Assembly: GCF_040939785.1 (NCBI RefSeq)
Contig: NZ_CP162553.1
Span: 5,537,001-5,601,000 of the forward strand
Length of the DNA stretch: 64,000 nucleotides
Direction of reading: 5' to 3'
Origin: Bradyrhizobium lupini
Lineage (GTDB): Bacteria; Pseudomonadota; Alphaproteobacteria; Rhizobiales; Xanthobacteraceae
Each line of letters begins with the position of its first letter. The first letter of the stretch is position 1. Shown piece after piece: positions 44,897 to 54,290 of this stretch. A model generated the notes under the pieces. That model searched no databases. It saw only the letters and a list, made by a program, of their open reading frames with translations, and had not been told where the DNA came from. The position numbers were made by a program, and so were the translations under genes.

Positions 44897-45403
44897 TTAC
44901 CGCTTCGAGGGCATCGCCACGTTCCGGCCGATGCCCTCGGGCCGCGGGACGGCGCTGTGGGCCTTGACCACCGCTGCGATGCGCTCACGGATGTCTGGGG
45001 GAAAAGCCGCCACCTTTCGTGAGCCCATGTCGATGTGAAGCGACATGTTTTCCGATGTGGCGGACAGCCATCCTTCGGTCGCGTGCCGCAGCTCCTGGAA
45101 GGTGTGCAGCCGCTTGTCGTCGGCTTCCAGCAGCCAGACCGAGACCTGCACGGGATCGTCGAGGTGGATTTCGCGCAAATACCGCACGTGGCATTCGGCG
45201 GTGAAGGTCGAGCCGCCGCGCTCCTTCATGTAGCCCGGTCCGATCCCGAGCGTCAGCCACATCTGGTCGATCGCGCGGTCGAACATCACGTTGTAATAGG
45301 CCATGTTGAGGTGGCCGTTGTAGTCGATCCATTGCGGCTCGATCTGCATGATTGACGAGCGGAACGGCACGCCCTCGATCGTTGTGGCAGCAGTCTCCGG
45401 CAT
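44897..45403 (-). CDS. Acyl-CoA thioesterase (hot-dog fold, 4HBT-like)
   Basis: A 168-residue hot-dog-fold protein. The catalytic-Asp region is WIDYNGHLNMAYYNVMFDRA near the N-terminus, and the rest follows the 4-hydroxybenzoyl-CoA thioesterase pattern. It would hydrolyse an acyl-CoA; the chain is not predictable. ATG 45403 (MPETAATT) has AAGGAC upstream. It is divergent from the FAD-linked oxidase, 87 bp away. Confidence 0.88.
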   Translation of the reverse strand: MPETAATTIEGVPFRSSIMQIEPQWIDYNGHLNMAYYNVMFDRAIDQMWLTLGIGPGYMKERGGSTFTAECHVRYLREIHLDDPVQVSVWLLEADDKRLHTFQELRHATEGWLSATSENMSLHIDMGSRKVAAFPPDIRERIAAVVKAHSAVPRPEGIGRNVAMPSKR

Positions 45404-45490
45404 GTGTCCTTCCCCAGCTATGCGTCCGGTCGCTTGACTTGACCGGTGAGATGTCCTTTGCCACGGTTCGTCTCGTCGGGAGGAACGTCC

Positions 45491-46915
45491 GTGGGTACGA
45501 CCATCACCAATAATCCGCCGCGGCCGGCGCCGAAAGCCCTCGCGAGCGCGCTGGAGCAACTTGCCGCGCGGTTCGGCAACCGCCTCATCACCTCGCAAGC
45601 CGTCCGCGAGCAGCACGGCCATACCACCACATGGATCGTGAACCAGCCGCCGGACGGCGTGGTGATGGCGCAGGAGACTGCCGACATCCAGGACGTGGTG
45701 CGGATCTGCGCGAAAAACGGCGTGCCCGTCATCGCTTTCGGCACCGGCACCTCGCTCGAGGGCCAGGTCAACGCACCCGCCGGCGGAATCTGCATCGACC
45801 TGCGCGACATGAACAAGGTGCTCGCGGTGCATGCCGAGGACCTCGATTGCGTGATCCAGCCCGGGGTGACCCGCAAGGCGCTCAACGAGCATCTGCGCGA
45901 CCAGGGCCTGTTCTTCCCGATCGACCCCGGCGCGGACGCTTCCCTCGGTGGCATGGCCTCGACCCGCGCTTCCGGCACCAATGCGGTGCGCTACGGCACC
46001 ATGCGCGACAGTGTGCTGGCGCTGAAAGTGGTCCGCGGCGACGGCGAGATCATCACGACCGGCACGCGTGCGAAGAAATCATCCGCCGGCTACGACCTGA
46101 CGCATCTGTTCGTCGGCGCCGAGGGCACGCTCGGCATCATCTCGGAGCTGACCATCCGCCTGCGCGGCATCCCCGATACGATCGCGGCCGGAGCGGTGTC
46201 GTTCGAGACCGTGCACGGGGCGTGTCAGGCCGTGATCCTGGCGATCCAGACCGGCATTCCGGTGGCGCGCATCGAGCTGCTCAACGCCGCGCAGGTGCGG
46301 GCCTGCAACGCCTATTCGAAGTTGACCCTGCCCGAAACGCCGCTGCTGCTGATGGAATTCCACGGCAGCGAGATCGAGGTCGCCGAACAGTCCAAGGCCT
46401 TCGGCGAGATCGCCAGGGATTGCGGCGGCGGCGACTTCTCCTGGACCACCAAGCCGGAGGATCGCACAAAACTGTGGCAGGCGCGGCACGACGCCTATTG
46501 GTCGGTGAAAGCGCTGCGGCCCGGCGACAGCATCGGGGTGGTCGCGACCGACGTCTGCGTGCCGATCTCGCGGCTTGCCGAATGCGTCGGCGAGACCGAG
46601 GAAGATCTCAAGCGCCTCAACCTGTTGTCGCCGATCGTCGGCCATGTCGGCGACGGCAATTTCCACTGCTCGCTGGTCTGCGACACCAACGATGCCGACG
46701 AGATGGCGCGCGGCGAGGAGTTCATGCATCGGCTGGTCGAGCGCGCGCAGGCGATGGACGGCACCTGCACTGGCGAGCACGGCATCGGTCAGGGCAAGCA
46801 GAAATACCTCAAGGCGGAGCTCGGGCCCGAGGCGATCGACGCGATGCGGGCGCTGAAAAAGGCGCTCGATCCGCAGAACATCTTCAATCCCGGGAAGATC
46901 GTACCGGAGGCGTAG
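45491..46915 (+). CDS. FAD-linked D-lactate/glycolate dehydrogenase-type oxidase
   Basis: A 474-residue flavoenzyme of the GlcD/D-lactate dehydrogenase (cytochrome) group, which oxidises 2-hydroxy acids and feeds electrons to the respiratory chain. The FAD-binding PCMH domain holds PVIAFGTGTSLEGQVNAP and GADASLGGMASTRASGTNAVRYG, and the C-terminal FAD-oxidase domain contains the conserved HVGDGNFHCSL and TCTGEHGIGQGKQKYL. GTG 45491 with GGGAGGA upstream is the likely start. A single-polypeptide form without GlcE/GlcF neighbours suggests the D-lactate type, but this is uncertain. Confidence 0.9.
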   Translation: MGTTITNNPPRPAPKALASALEQLAARFGNRLITSQAVREQHGHTTTWIVNQPPDGVVMAQETADIQDVVRICAKNGVPVIAFGTGTSLEGQVNAPAGGICIDLRDMNKVLAVHAEDLDCVIQPGVTRKALNEHLRDQGLFFPIDPGADASLGGMASTRASGTNAVRYGTMRDSVLALKVVRGDGEIITTGTRAKKSSAGYDLTHLFVGAEGTLGIISELTIRLRGIPDTIAAGAVSFETVHGACQAVILAIQTGIPVARIELLNAAQVRACNAYSKLTLPETPLLLMEFHGSEIEVAEQSKAFGEIARDCGGGDFSWTTKPEDRTKLWQARHDAYWSVKALRPGDSIGVVATDVCVPISRLAECVGETEEDLKRLNLLSPIVGHVGDGNFHCSLVCDTNDADEMARGEEFMHRLVERAQAMDGTCTGEHGIGQGKQKYLKAELGPEAIDAMRALKKALDPQNIFNPGKIVPEA

Positions 46916-46965
46916 CGCGCGGCGTGGCCGCCGTTTATGCTCGCTCCCTCACCACGGAGCAGGCA

Positions 46966-47328
46966 ATGCAGTGGTTCGCGCGCAAGACGCGTCAGGACAT
47001 CTGGGACGAAGCGATCGAACGGCCGCTCGGCGACATCGAGGCCGCCGAGCGCATCCGTGCGATCTGTGACGCCGCTGCGGCGAGCGCGGCAGGTAGCGCG
47101 CGCAGCGACAAGCGCGACAGCGAGCGCTACGAGCGCGCGGCGAAAGTCGCGATGGAAATCGCGATGAAGATCTCGGATGGACTGATGCGCGACGACGCAG
47201 TCCGTCGCATCGTCGATCTCTGCATGAAGGCGAACGACCTCAAGACGGCGCAAATCCTGTTTCGCGCGATCCATGCCAGCTGGATCCGCGAAACGATCCA
47301 GCGCGATCACCCGCCATTGGCGCAGTGA
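46966..47328 (+). CDS. Protein of unknown function downstream of the FAD oxidase
   Basis: A 120-residue helical, charged protein (MQWFARKTRQDIWDEAIERP...). ATG 46966 is preceded by GGAGC at usable spacing; the in-frame GTG at 46924 is an alternative. It follows the oxidase stop by 50 bp and may be co-transcribed. No family recognised and no signal peptide; the repeated Ala-Arg-Glu pattern suggests an all-helical fold. Confidence 0.65.
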   Translation: MQWFARKTRQDIWDEAIERPLGDIEAAERIRAICDAAAASAAGSARSDKRDSERYERAAKVAMEIAMKISDGLMRDDAVRRIVDLCMKANDLKTAQILFRAIHASWIRETIQRDHPPLAQ

Positions 47329-47334
47329 GCCCAG

Positions 47335-49002
47335 TTATCGCGCCAACTTCCGCACGGCCTCGTCGACGCTGTGGAAGATGTGCTCCCGGGGCAGCGCCTC
47401 GAACAGCCTGAACCGCTCGAACGCGTCCTGCGCGCGCACCGATTCCAGCCGGGCCAGCGCGACGGTGACGCCCTGTTCGCTGCACGCCCTGAACACGTCC
47501 AGCAGGATCTGCGCGGCGGTGAAGTCGATCTCGACCATGCCGCTCGCCTCCAGCACCAGCAGCTGTGGCGGCGTCGTGCCGAGCACCTTGATCACGTCGC
47601 TGCGAAAGCCGGGCGCGTTGAGGAAGGACAGCGGCGCCTGCAGCCCGAGCACAGCGACGCCGGCGATGCGCTCGCCGGCGATGTGCGGATGTGCCGGCCA
47701 CCAGATCGTGGTGCCCGGCACGCGCTCGAACTCGACCAGCCGCGCGCGCGTCGTGCTCCAGATGCCGTGCAGCAGCGACAGCACGATGCCGAGGAACGCG
47801 CCTTGCTGGATCGGCAGCACGATGATCAGCGCGGCGGTGGCGGCGATCAGCAGGAATTCGCTGGGGGATTGGCGATAGATCGTGACGATCTGCTTCACGC
47901 GGATGATGCGCAGCGCGACGAACAGCAGGATGCCGCCGAGGGCTGCGTCTGGAACGTGCTGCAGCAATCCCGTTCCAAACGCGAGCAGCGCCAGCACGAT
48001 CGCAGCGGCGGCGAGACCCGCGAGCTGCGATTGTCCGCCGGTCTCGGCGACAATGCCCGTCCGCGGCGGGCTGGCGTTGACCGGAAACGCGCCGAACAGG
48101 CCCGACAGCACGCTGCCGGCGCCGGCGCCGAGAAAATCGCGATCGACATCGGCCGGCTTGTCGGGATCGGACGGGAATGAGCGCGTCGTCGCCGCGGTCT
48201 GCACCATCACCACGACCGTGATGACAAAGGCGAGCGGCACGAGGCGGACCCATTGCTCCGCTGCAAGCTCGGGGAAGGTCGGCCGCGGCAGCGTCCCCGG
48301 CACGAGGCCTACGACATTGACGCCCTTGCTCTCGAGGCCGAGCGCGATCGTGGCCAGGGTCGCGGCGACGAGCCCGATCAGCGCGCCCGGAATTTTTGCG
48401 CTGACCTTCTCGGCGACGAAGACCACGGCCAGCACACCGAAGCCGATGCACAGCGTGAAGGGATTGGTGCGGCCGAGCTCGCTTGCGAGCACACCGATGC
48501 GATCGAGCGTCGGCCCGTTCGGCGAGTCCAGGCCCAGCACGCCCGGTAATTGCGACACGATGATGTGGACGGAGATGCCGGCGAGGAAACCGACCATGAC
48601 GGGCACGGACAAGAGATTGGCGATGCCGCCGAGGCGGAAGGCGCCGCCGGCCAGCATCATTGCGCCGACCATCAGTGCCAGCGCGATCGCGAGGCCCTGA
48701 TACTCAGGCGAGCCGGCGGCGGCCAGCGCCGCCAGCCCGCCGGCGAAGATCGGCGTGATCGTGGAATCGGCGCCGCAGGACAGGAAGCGGTTTCCGCCGA
48801 GCATCGCAAAGCCGAGCGATCCCGCCATGAAGGCGAAGAAGCCGATCTGCGGCGCGAAGCCGCCGAGCCGCGCCGTGGCCATCTGCTCTGGGATCGCGAT
48901 TGCCGCGAGCGTCAGGCCGGCCATCAAATCGCCCGGCAGCGAATAGGACGCGAGTGAGCGAAACAGCGGCCATGATGTTGCGGTGTGAGCGTCCTGCGCC
49001 AT
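47335..49002 (-). CDS. SulP-family anion transporter with STAS domain
   Basis: A 555-residue inner-membrane transporter for sulfate, bicarbonate or another anion. The transmembrane core has the signature ASYSLPGDLMAGLTLAAIAIPEQMATARLGG, and GADSTITPIFAGGLAALAA follows. The C-terminal STAS domain (about 430-555) reads VLGTTPPQLLVLEASGMVEIDFTAAQIL. ATG 49002 is preferred (GGGGATT at 9 bp upstream); ATG 49068 (MFADDRQLW) is an alternative. The substrate cannot be told from sequence. It converges on the unknown gene at 46966. Confidence 0.9.
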   Translation of the reverse strand: MAQDAHTATSWPLFRSLASYSLPGDLMAGLTLAAIAIPEQMATARLGGFAPQIGFFAFMAGSLGFAMLGGNRFLSCGADSTITPIFAGGLAALAAAGSPEYQGLAIALALMVGAMMLAGGAFRLGGIANLLSVPVMVGFLAGISVHIIVSQLPGVLGLDSPNGPTLDRIGVLASELGRTNPFTLCIGFGVLAVVFVAEKVSAKIPGALIGLVAATLATIALGLESKGVNVVGLVPGTLPRPTFPELAAEQWVRLVPLAFVITVVVMVQTAATTRSFPSDPDKPADVDRDFLGAGAGSVLSGLFGAFPVNASPPRTGIVAETGGQSQLAGLAAAAIVLALLAFGTGLLQHVPDAALGGILLFVALRIIRVKQIVTIYRQSPSEFLLIAATAALIIVLPIQQGAFLGIVLSLLHGIWSTTRARLVEFERVPGTTIWWPAHPHIAGERIAGVAVLGLQAPLSFLNAPGFRSDVIKVLGTTPPQLLVLEASGMVEIDFTAAQILLDVFRACSEQGVTVALARLESVRAQDAFERFRLFEALPREHIFHSVDEAVRKLAR

Positions 49003-49164
49003 CAGCAGCGAATCCCCGAAGCGTTCCGTTGGCCGACCAGACCACAGCTGCCGGTCGTCGGCAAACATGGGGTTGCCGGCCTCGCCTGTATATCGTGCGA
49101 CACCGCAGGGCTCGCGGCACTTATCGCGTCTGCGAGCCCCACGCGCACTCCCGCGAGGCACGCC

Positions 49165-49430
49165 CTATGGCTTCGACGCCTGCGCCTGCTTCAGCGCGCT
49201 CTTGCAGCCATCCGACAGCTGTTGAAATGCTCGATCATGCACTGCTTGACGCGGCCGCCTCCCGGCATGATGCCGGAGCACAGCGCGCGCATGTCCGCGG
49301 TGCACGCTTGGCGTATCTCCTGTCGCGGTTGCTGGGCGGACGCGGCGCCCGCGGACGATATCGCGACCAACGCGGCGATGATGACCGCGATCGCGCGTCG
49401 CAGCTCCCGTAGCTGTACAGGTCTCACCAT
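49165..49430 (-). pseudogene. Small secreted cysteine-rich protein, one frameshift near the C-terminus
   Basis: Starts at ATG 49430 with a signal peptide (AIAVIIAALVAISSAGAASA) and mature part with CTADMRALCSGIMPGGGRVKQC, the cysteine-rich-repeat pattern. The frame ends in HFNSCRMAARAR. In another frame the same DNA reads FQQLSDGCKSALKQAQASKP, which fits the family much better, with the expected last Cys. One A missing from the AAA at 49225-49227 (+ strand) explains the shift. It overlaps the next upstream gene by 7 bp. Confidence 0.7.
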
Positions 49431-49705
49431 GCGCAGACCCTCCGCACGCCGAATGGCGTGCTGGTCCACCAACAGGCCCCAGGATAGGGAGGCGCCGCAT
49501 AGGCATAGGGTGGATGGGCGTAGGGCACGATGGTCCGCCGGCACAGGCCGTTGGCCGTCAGGTGCCAGCCGGGTCCGCAGCCGCCGCTGACTTCGGTGAG
49601 GCCGTCGGACATACCGGGGTGAGGGCTGGGGGTGAAGGCTAGCGCGGTCGAACCTGCGGCCAGTGCGGCTGCCGCGGCCGACGCCAAGATCGTCAATCGT
49701 CGCAT
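49424..49705 (-). CDS. Small exported GCG/CRPN-type protein
   Basis: A 93-residue protein with a signal peptide (LTILASAAAAALAAGSTALAF) and a mature part containing GGCGPGWHLTANGLCRRTIVPY and a Pro/Tyr/Ala-rich end. The GCGxGxH...CR pattern is typical of a family of short exported proteins in rhizobia. ATG 49705 is the start (MRRLTILA). It overlaps the start of the next gene by 7 bp, so they are coupled. Function unknown. Confidence 0.75.
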   Translation of the reverse strand: MRRLTILASAAAAALAAGSTALAFTPSPHPGMSDGLTEVSGGCGPGWHLTANGLCRRTIVPYAHPPYAYAAPPYPGACWWTSTPFGVRRVCAW

Positions 49706-49796
49706 TCGAGATATCCATGCTTGCAAGTTGGAGGAAGGCAGTCCGCGGCCAGTGTTCTGACCCCGGCCGGAATTTCGCGGTCGTCCGGCGCGACGG

Positions 49797-50126
49797 TCAG
49801 TACCGGTATTCGTAATAAGGATGAGTCCCGACCGTGCCGCTGCGCGTCACGCTATGGCCGTTCGGACCCGTCGCGGTGCGCGTGTAGTCGAATGCATGCG
49901 GAGCGACGCGCGTGATGCTGCCGCTGCGTGCGATCGTGCCGCCATAAGGTCCCGTCACCGAAGCCGAACGCGAGCAGGTTCCGCCGGCGCATCCGCCGCT
50001 GGCGCTGCCGTAGTAGGTACCTCGCCAAGTCGTGACGCTGCCGCTGCGAACCCAGGCGTTTGCACCGGAGGCTCCCGTGAGGGCCAGCACCGTTGCGAGT
50101 GATAGCGAAGCGAGAATGGGTTTCAT
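49797..50126 (-). CDS. Small exported Gly/Ser/Thr-rich protein
   Basis: A 109-residue protein with a signal peptide (ILASLSLATVLALTGASGANA) and a Gly/Ser/Thr/Tyr-rich mature part containing repeated patterns such as RSGS..T and TATGPNGHSVTRSGTVG. ATG 50126 has AGGAG upstream. Function unknown; likely secreted or periplasmic. It points away from the response regulator gene. Confidence 0.75.
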   Translation of the reverse strand: MKPILASLSLATVLALTGASGANAWVRSGSVTTWRGTYYGSASGGCAGGTCSRSASVTGPYGGTIARSGSITRVAPHAFDYTRTATGPNGHSVTRSGTVGTHPYYEYRY

Positions 50127-50297
50127 CGGATACTCCTGTTTGTGAGGACGCGCCGGAACGAGACCGGTCGCCGCATGGGGCCAATCTCGCCTCGATCTTT
50201 TGCCGTGATGTTGCCGGCGAGGCCGGAAGTGTAACGTTTTGTAACGAGCGACGGGGTCGCCACATTCCTGCCAGCGGGCTGCTCGATAGAGGCCGCG

Positions 50298-51008
50298 ATG
50301 GACACTCGGACGATCATGATCGTGGAGGACGACCGCGAGATCCGCGCGCTCTTGGCGGACCTGCTGACGCGGGAGGGCTATGCGCCGGTTTGCGTCGAGA
50401 ACGGCGCGGCGATGGACCGGGCGCTGATGCAGGCATGCCCGGATCTCGTCGTGCTTGACATCATGCTGCCGGGCGAGGACGGACTGTCGATCTGCCAGCG
50501 CCTGCGCAGCAAGAGCCGCACGCCGATCCTGATGCTGACGGCCAAGGCCGACGATGTCGACCGCATCATCGGCCTGGAGCTCGGCGCCGACGATTATCTG
50601 CCGAAGCCTTTCAATCCTCGGGGATTGCTGGCGCGCATCAAGGCCGTCTTGCGGCGTGTGGACGGCCCGCTGCAGATGCCGCCGCCGCGGCGAATTGCTT
50701 TCGGCAGGCTGGTGGCCGATCTCGACGGGCGCAGCCTGACCAACGACCAGGACCATATCGTCGAGTTGACGGCAGCGGAGTTTGATCTGCTGGCATGTTT
50801 CCTCGAACGGCCCAAGCGGGTGCTGTCCCGCGACCAGTTGCTCGACTGGACGCGCGGCCGGACCGCGGATCCGTTCGACCGCGTCATTGACGTGTCGGTC
50901 AGCCGGCTGCGCCGCAAGCTCGTCGCCGCGGATCCCAAGGCTGCGTTCTCGATCAGGACCGTGCGCAATGGCGGCTATCTCTTCAGTGCTGACGTTCGCC
51001 CGCTCTGA
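50298..51008 (+). CDS. OmpR-family response regulator
   Basis: A 236-residue DNA-binding regulator. The receiver domain (residues 1-120) has the acidic pocket EDD near residue 10, the phospho-acceptor Asp in VVLDIMLPGEDG (about residue 54) and the conserved Lys in YLPKPFNPRG. The C-terminal winged helix (about 130-232) is of the OmpR/PhoB type. ATG 50298 is the start. The sensor kinase gene starts 18 bp after its stop, so the pair is a standard two-component operon. The signal is unknown. Confidence 0.95.
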   Translation: MDTRTIMIVEDDREIRALLADLLTREGYAPVCVENGAAMDRALMQACPDLVVLDIMLPGEDGLSICQRLRSKSRTPILMLTAKADDVDRIIGLELGADDYLPKPFNPRGLLARIKAVLRRVDGPLQMPPPRRIAFGRLVADLDGRSLTNDQDHIVELTAAEFDLLACFLERPKRVLSRDQLLDWTRGRTADPFDRVIDVSVSRLRRKLVAADPKAAFSIRTVRNGGYLFSADVRPL

Positions 51009-51026
51009 GCACGGAGCCTGTGCGGG

Positions 51027-52373
51027 ATGAGCAGGCTTCACATCGCCGCCCGCCTCGGCCTTATCGTCGTCGGCGCCATCATTCTCGTGCAGTTGCTGTC
51101 GGTCGCCATCTATTTCGTGGAGCAGCGCGGCCGCGGCGAGCCGTCCGGATTTGCCGCTTTGTTCGCGCAGGTCGCCGCCTTGGCGGAGGCTATCGACAGG
51201 GTACCGCGCGACGATCGCGACCTGGTGCTGCGCGCGGCCACGACGGCGCGATTCAAGCCGGTCGTGCGTCAGGACGTGCCGCCCAACCCGTTGCATGGCC
51301 GTTTCCTGAGCAGCGCGGAGCAACGGCTGCGCGCGCAGAGCGGTGTGCCAGCGGAGCGGCTGGTCGCACTGTCCTTCGTCAACGTCAGGGACGGCCAACA
51401 GGTGGCCCGCTTGCGTGATCTCGTCACCTCGCGCCTGCAAGCTGTCATTGAACTTGCTGGCGGCGGCTATCTGGTGATCGAGACCGCAGGTGAGCTCAGC
51501 CTTCGCCTGCTCGGCATTCCTGTCGGCCTGCTGGCCGGAATTCTCGGCTTCGTCGTCGCTTTGGCGGCCTTGCTCGCGGTCCGCCACGAGACCAGGCCGC
51601 TGTCCGAGTTGACCGTCGCCATCGAGCGCTTCGGCGCTGCCATGGAGACCATGCCGGTCAGCGAGCGGGGTGCTCCCGACGTCCGGGCGCTGATCCGCGC
51701 CGTCAACGCCATGCAGGCGAACATCGCCGAACTGCTGCGCAGCCGCACCCTCGTGCTCGGCGCGATCAGCCATGATCTGCGCACTTATGTCACGCGGCTG
51801 CGGCTACGTCTCGAGCTGCTGCCCGAAAGCGTGCAGCGGGACAAGGCAACCGTCGATCTCGACGACATGCAATCGCTGATGGATGATGCGCTCGCCTTTG
51901 TCCGCGCCTCGTTCGCAGGCCCGTCGGCGGAAACCGTCGATCTTGCCCGCGTCGCGCGGACCGAGTACGAAGCGCGCAAGGGTGCCTGCGCAGCGCTGAC
52001 GCTCACCTGCGAAGATCCGGCTCTCCTCATCCGCGGCTCGGCTGCGGGCATGGCTCGGGTCGTTGCCAATCTCGTCAACAACGCGATCCTCTATGGTGGC
52101 GCCGCGGACATCTCGTTGTACGCCGAGACCGATGTGATCGAACTCCTGGTCGAGGACCGCGGGCCGGGAATCCCGGTTGACGAACGCACCCGCGTATTCG
52201 ATCCATTCTACCGGCTGGAGACCTCGCGCAGCCGCGAGAGCGGCGGCGCAGGATTGGGACTCACAATCGTGAGGCAAGTTGTCGAAAGCAACGGCGGCAC
52301 GGTCGCCATTGAGGATCGTCCCGGTGGCGGCACCCGTGTCCGCGTCCGGCTGCCGCGCGAGCGGTCTCAGTAA
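51027..52373 (+). CDS. Sensor histidine kinase
   Basis: A 448-residue membrane kinase partner of the OmpR-type regulator. Two hydrophobic segments (about 8-30 and 160-185) bracket a periplasmic sensor region. After the second comes a HAMP-like linker, the phospho-acceptor His in GAISHDLRTYVTRLRLR (about residue 248), and an ATPase domain with N-box NLVNNAILYG, G1 DRGPGIP and G2 GAGLGLTIV. The gene ends inside the 3' end of the caspase-like gene (7-bp overlap, opposite strand). Confidence 0.93.
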   Translation: MSRLHIAARLGLIVVGAIILVQLLSVAIYFVEQRGRGEPSGFAALFAQVAALAEAIDRVPRDDRDLVLRAATTARFKPVVRQDVPPNPLHGRFLSSAEQRLRAQSGVPAERLVALSFVNVRDGQQVARLRDLVTSRLQAVIELAGGGYLVIETAGELSLRLLGIPVGLLAGILGFVVALAALLAVRHETRPLSELTVAIERFGAAMETMPVSERGAPDVRALIRAVNAMQANIAELLRSRTLVLGAISHDLRTYVTRLRLRLELLPESVQRDKATVDLDDMQSLMDDALAFVRASFAGPSAETVDLARVARTEYEARKGACAALTLTCEDPALLIRGSAAGMARVVANLVNNAILYGGAADISLYAETDVIELLVEDRGPGIPVDERTRVFDPFYRLETSRSRESGGAGLGLTIVRQVVESNGGTVAIEDRPGGGTRVRVRLPRERSQ

Positions 52374-53863
52374 CGGCTGCGGTAGCCATCGCCGTGTCCC
52401 GGGCCGCCGTAGTTGCCGCCTCGACCGCCCATGCCCATGCCAATTCCGATGCCTATTCCGACACCTAAGGCTTCTGGCGGCGGGCCGCGATCCGGTGGCG
52501 GCGCGCGCTCGTAGATCACCTCATCAGGCGGCGGCCGGCGCGGCCTGGGCGGCGTGTCGACCACCTTGCGCTTCGGCGGTGTGTCGTCGACGCGCTTCTT
52601 GATCACAGGCGCGATCGTCGGGTTGATCGGCGAAGCCGGTGGTGTGGGCGTCGAGCACGGGCAGGTCGGGGCCATCGCGACGGCGACCGGGGCAGGAGCG
52701 GCCGCGACCGCGGCAGGCAAGACGTAGTTGCGGTTCTGCACGCGGAGCAGCAGCCGGCGTGCGGTCGCGGCCAGATCGCTGTTGTCCCAGTTCGCCAGAT
52801 ACGCCTCGAACGAGGCGCGGGTGTTGATCGCGGTGGCGCGCTCCCACGCCAGCATCTGGCGCCGGCGCTCCACAATCGTGCGCAGCCGCGGCGTACGGGT
52901 ATCCTGAGCGTACAACTCGATATAGGCTTGATACGCCGGCACGGTGTCGTCGGTGATCACCATCTCATAGGCGACCATGGCCGGCTTGCCCTGCAAATCC
53001 TTGCGCCAGTCCTCGAGGCTGCGCGTGCCGCTCGCAAGTGCCATGGAGGATGCGCCAGGAAGCGCAGTCTGACTGCCGCTGCTGTCGCCGCCGAAGAACT
53101 TGAAGTCAGTCGTCAGCGACGAGCTTTCCCAGGGGATCTGGCGTCCGTCGGTCGATTGCGCCACGGCGACGCGAATGCGCTTGAACACTTCCTCGATCGG
53201 CAGATTGGGCTGCTTGGCGACGGTCAGCGCCGCGGTGGTGTAGGGGCTGTCGATGCCGGAGCCATCCTCGGCTTCGGAGCCCGGCGAGGTCGAATAGGAA
53301 ATGAAGGAGCCCGGCGCGCCGGCCTTGGTGTCGACGATCGCAAGCCCGTGTCCGGCGCCGCTGAGCGCAGGGAAGGGATTGTTGCGGCAGGCATCGAGCA
53401 TGAAGATGCGCGCCCGCGTCGGCAGTGCGCCGAGCGTGTTGAGCAAATCGTTCAGTCGCACACCCTGCAGCGGAATGTCGGCTTCGCGCTTGGGGTCGAG
53501 ATCGACGGGAACGAGATAGTTCTCGCCGTCGATCTGGAGGCCGTGGCCGGCATAGAACACCAGCGCGACGGTGTCGGCGCCGCTGGCCCTGACCTTGCCG
53601 GCGAAATCCGAGATCGCCTGACGCATATCGTTTTGCGCCAGATTGGATGCCGTGGTGACGGTGAAGCCGGCATTGCCGAGCAGCTCCGTCATGCCCTTGG
53701 CGTCGTTGGCTGCGTTGGGGAGTTCCGGCACGGTGCGATAGGCCGATTGGCCGATCACCAGTGCGAGCCGCGCTTCGGCCGCGGCCCCCGTCGGCATCGT
53801 CAATTGCGTGAGCGCGAGAAGAGCGGATGCAAGAAACAAATTGCGAAAGACTGGACGGCGCAT
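52367..53863 (-). CDS. Exported caspase-like (peptidase C14) protein
   Basis: A 498-residue protein with a signal peptide (FLASALLALTQLTMPTGAAA) and a caspase-type domain (about 30-240). The catalytic dyad is His in VFYAGHGLQ and Cys in MLDACRNNPFP, both present. The middle (about 270-400) is helical, and the C-terminus is Pro-rich then Gly-rich (GIGIGIGMGMGGRGGNYGG). ATG 53863 has GGAGGTG upstream. Bacterial caspase-like proteins cleave after basic residues in several systems, but the target here is unknown. Confidence 0.9.
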   Translation of the reverse strand: MRRPVFRNLFLASALLALTQLTMPTGAAAEARLALVIGQSAYRTVPELPNAANDAKGMTELLGNAGFTVTTASNLAQNDMRQAISDFAGKVRASGADTVALVFYAGHGLQIDGENYLVPVDLDPKREADIPLQGVRLNDLLNTLGALPTRARIFMLDACRNNPFPALSGAGHGLAIVDTKAGAPGSFISYSTSPGSEAEDGSGIDSPYTTAALTVAKQPNLPIEEVFKRIRVAVAQSTDGRQIPWESSSLTTDFKFFGGDSSGSQTALPGASSMALASGTRSLEDWRKDLQGKPAMVAYEMVITDDTVPAYQAYIELYAQDTRTPRLRTIVERRRQMLAWERATAINTRASFEAYLANWDNSDLAATARRLLLRVQNRNYVLPAAVAAAPAPVAVAMAPTCPCSTPTPPASPINPTIAPVIKKRVDDTPPKRKVVDTPPRPRRPPPDEVIYERAPPPDRGPPPEALGVGIGIGIGMGMGGRGGNYGGPGHGDGYRSRY

Positions 53864-54290
53864 GGTGTCACCTCCATCGGCAATGCGCGCGATGATGTCA
53901 CCTTTTCTAGGTGGCCGCCAATGCGTCTGTCTGTGCACTGGATCACGTTGAGCTGCGGCAAAATGGGGCAGAAGGTCTGCCAGAGCTGGTGCGGCATCGT
54001 TCTGGCGCCATCCATGTGAATTGCGCATTGATCCATGCGCCAATTGGATCGATGCCCAACGCTGCGCGAAAGCATCTTCTCGCGCATCGGCCCCATGCCG
54101 ATCTGATCGAGAATCCCGCAAAAACACGGCTGTTTTGCCGCGCGCTGATGCCGTTGATCCTCGCGACACGCCGCTTTGCAACGGCCGGCCGCAAGCCTTG
54201 CCTGCGCCGTCGCTTTGGCCATACAGTCCGCGCAACGGGCTGCGGCAACGACCGTTGCTCGAAAAACAATAATTGGGGAGAAACCGCATT
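53864..54290. other. Gene-free region upstream of the TRAP operon and caspase-like gene
   Basis: A 427-bp divergent gap. No gene or RNA recognised. It should contain promoters for the caspase-like gene (left) and the TRAP operon (right). The last 60 bp are AT-richer and hold the ribosome-binding site (GGGGAGA) for the TRAP binding protein. No confident -35/-10 or operator was found. Confidence 0.4.

Noticed and set aside
45631..47328. A 565-codon open frame on the + strand
   Set aside because: The first 1280 bp overlap the FAD oxidase in another frame. Only the last part from 46966 looks like a real gene.
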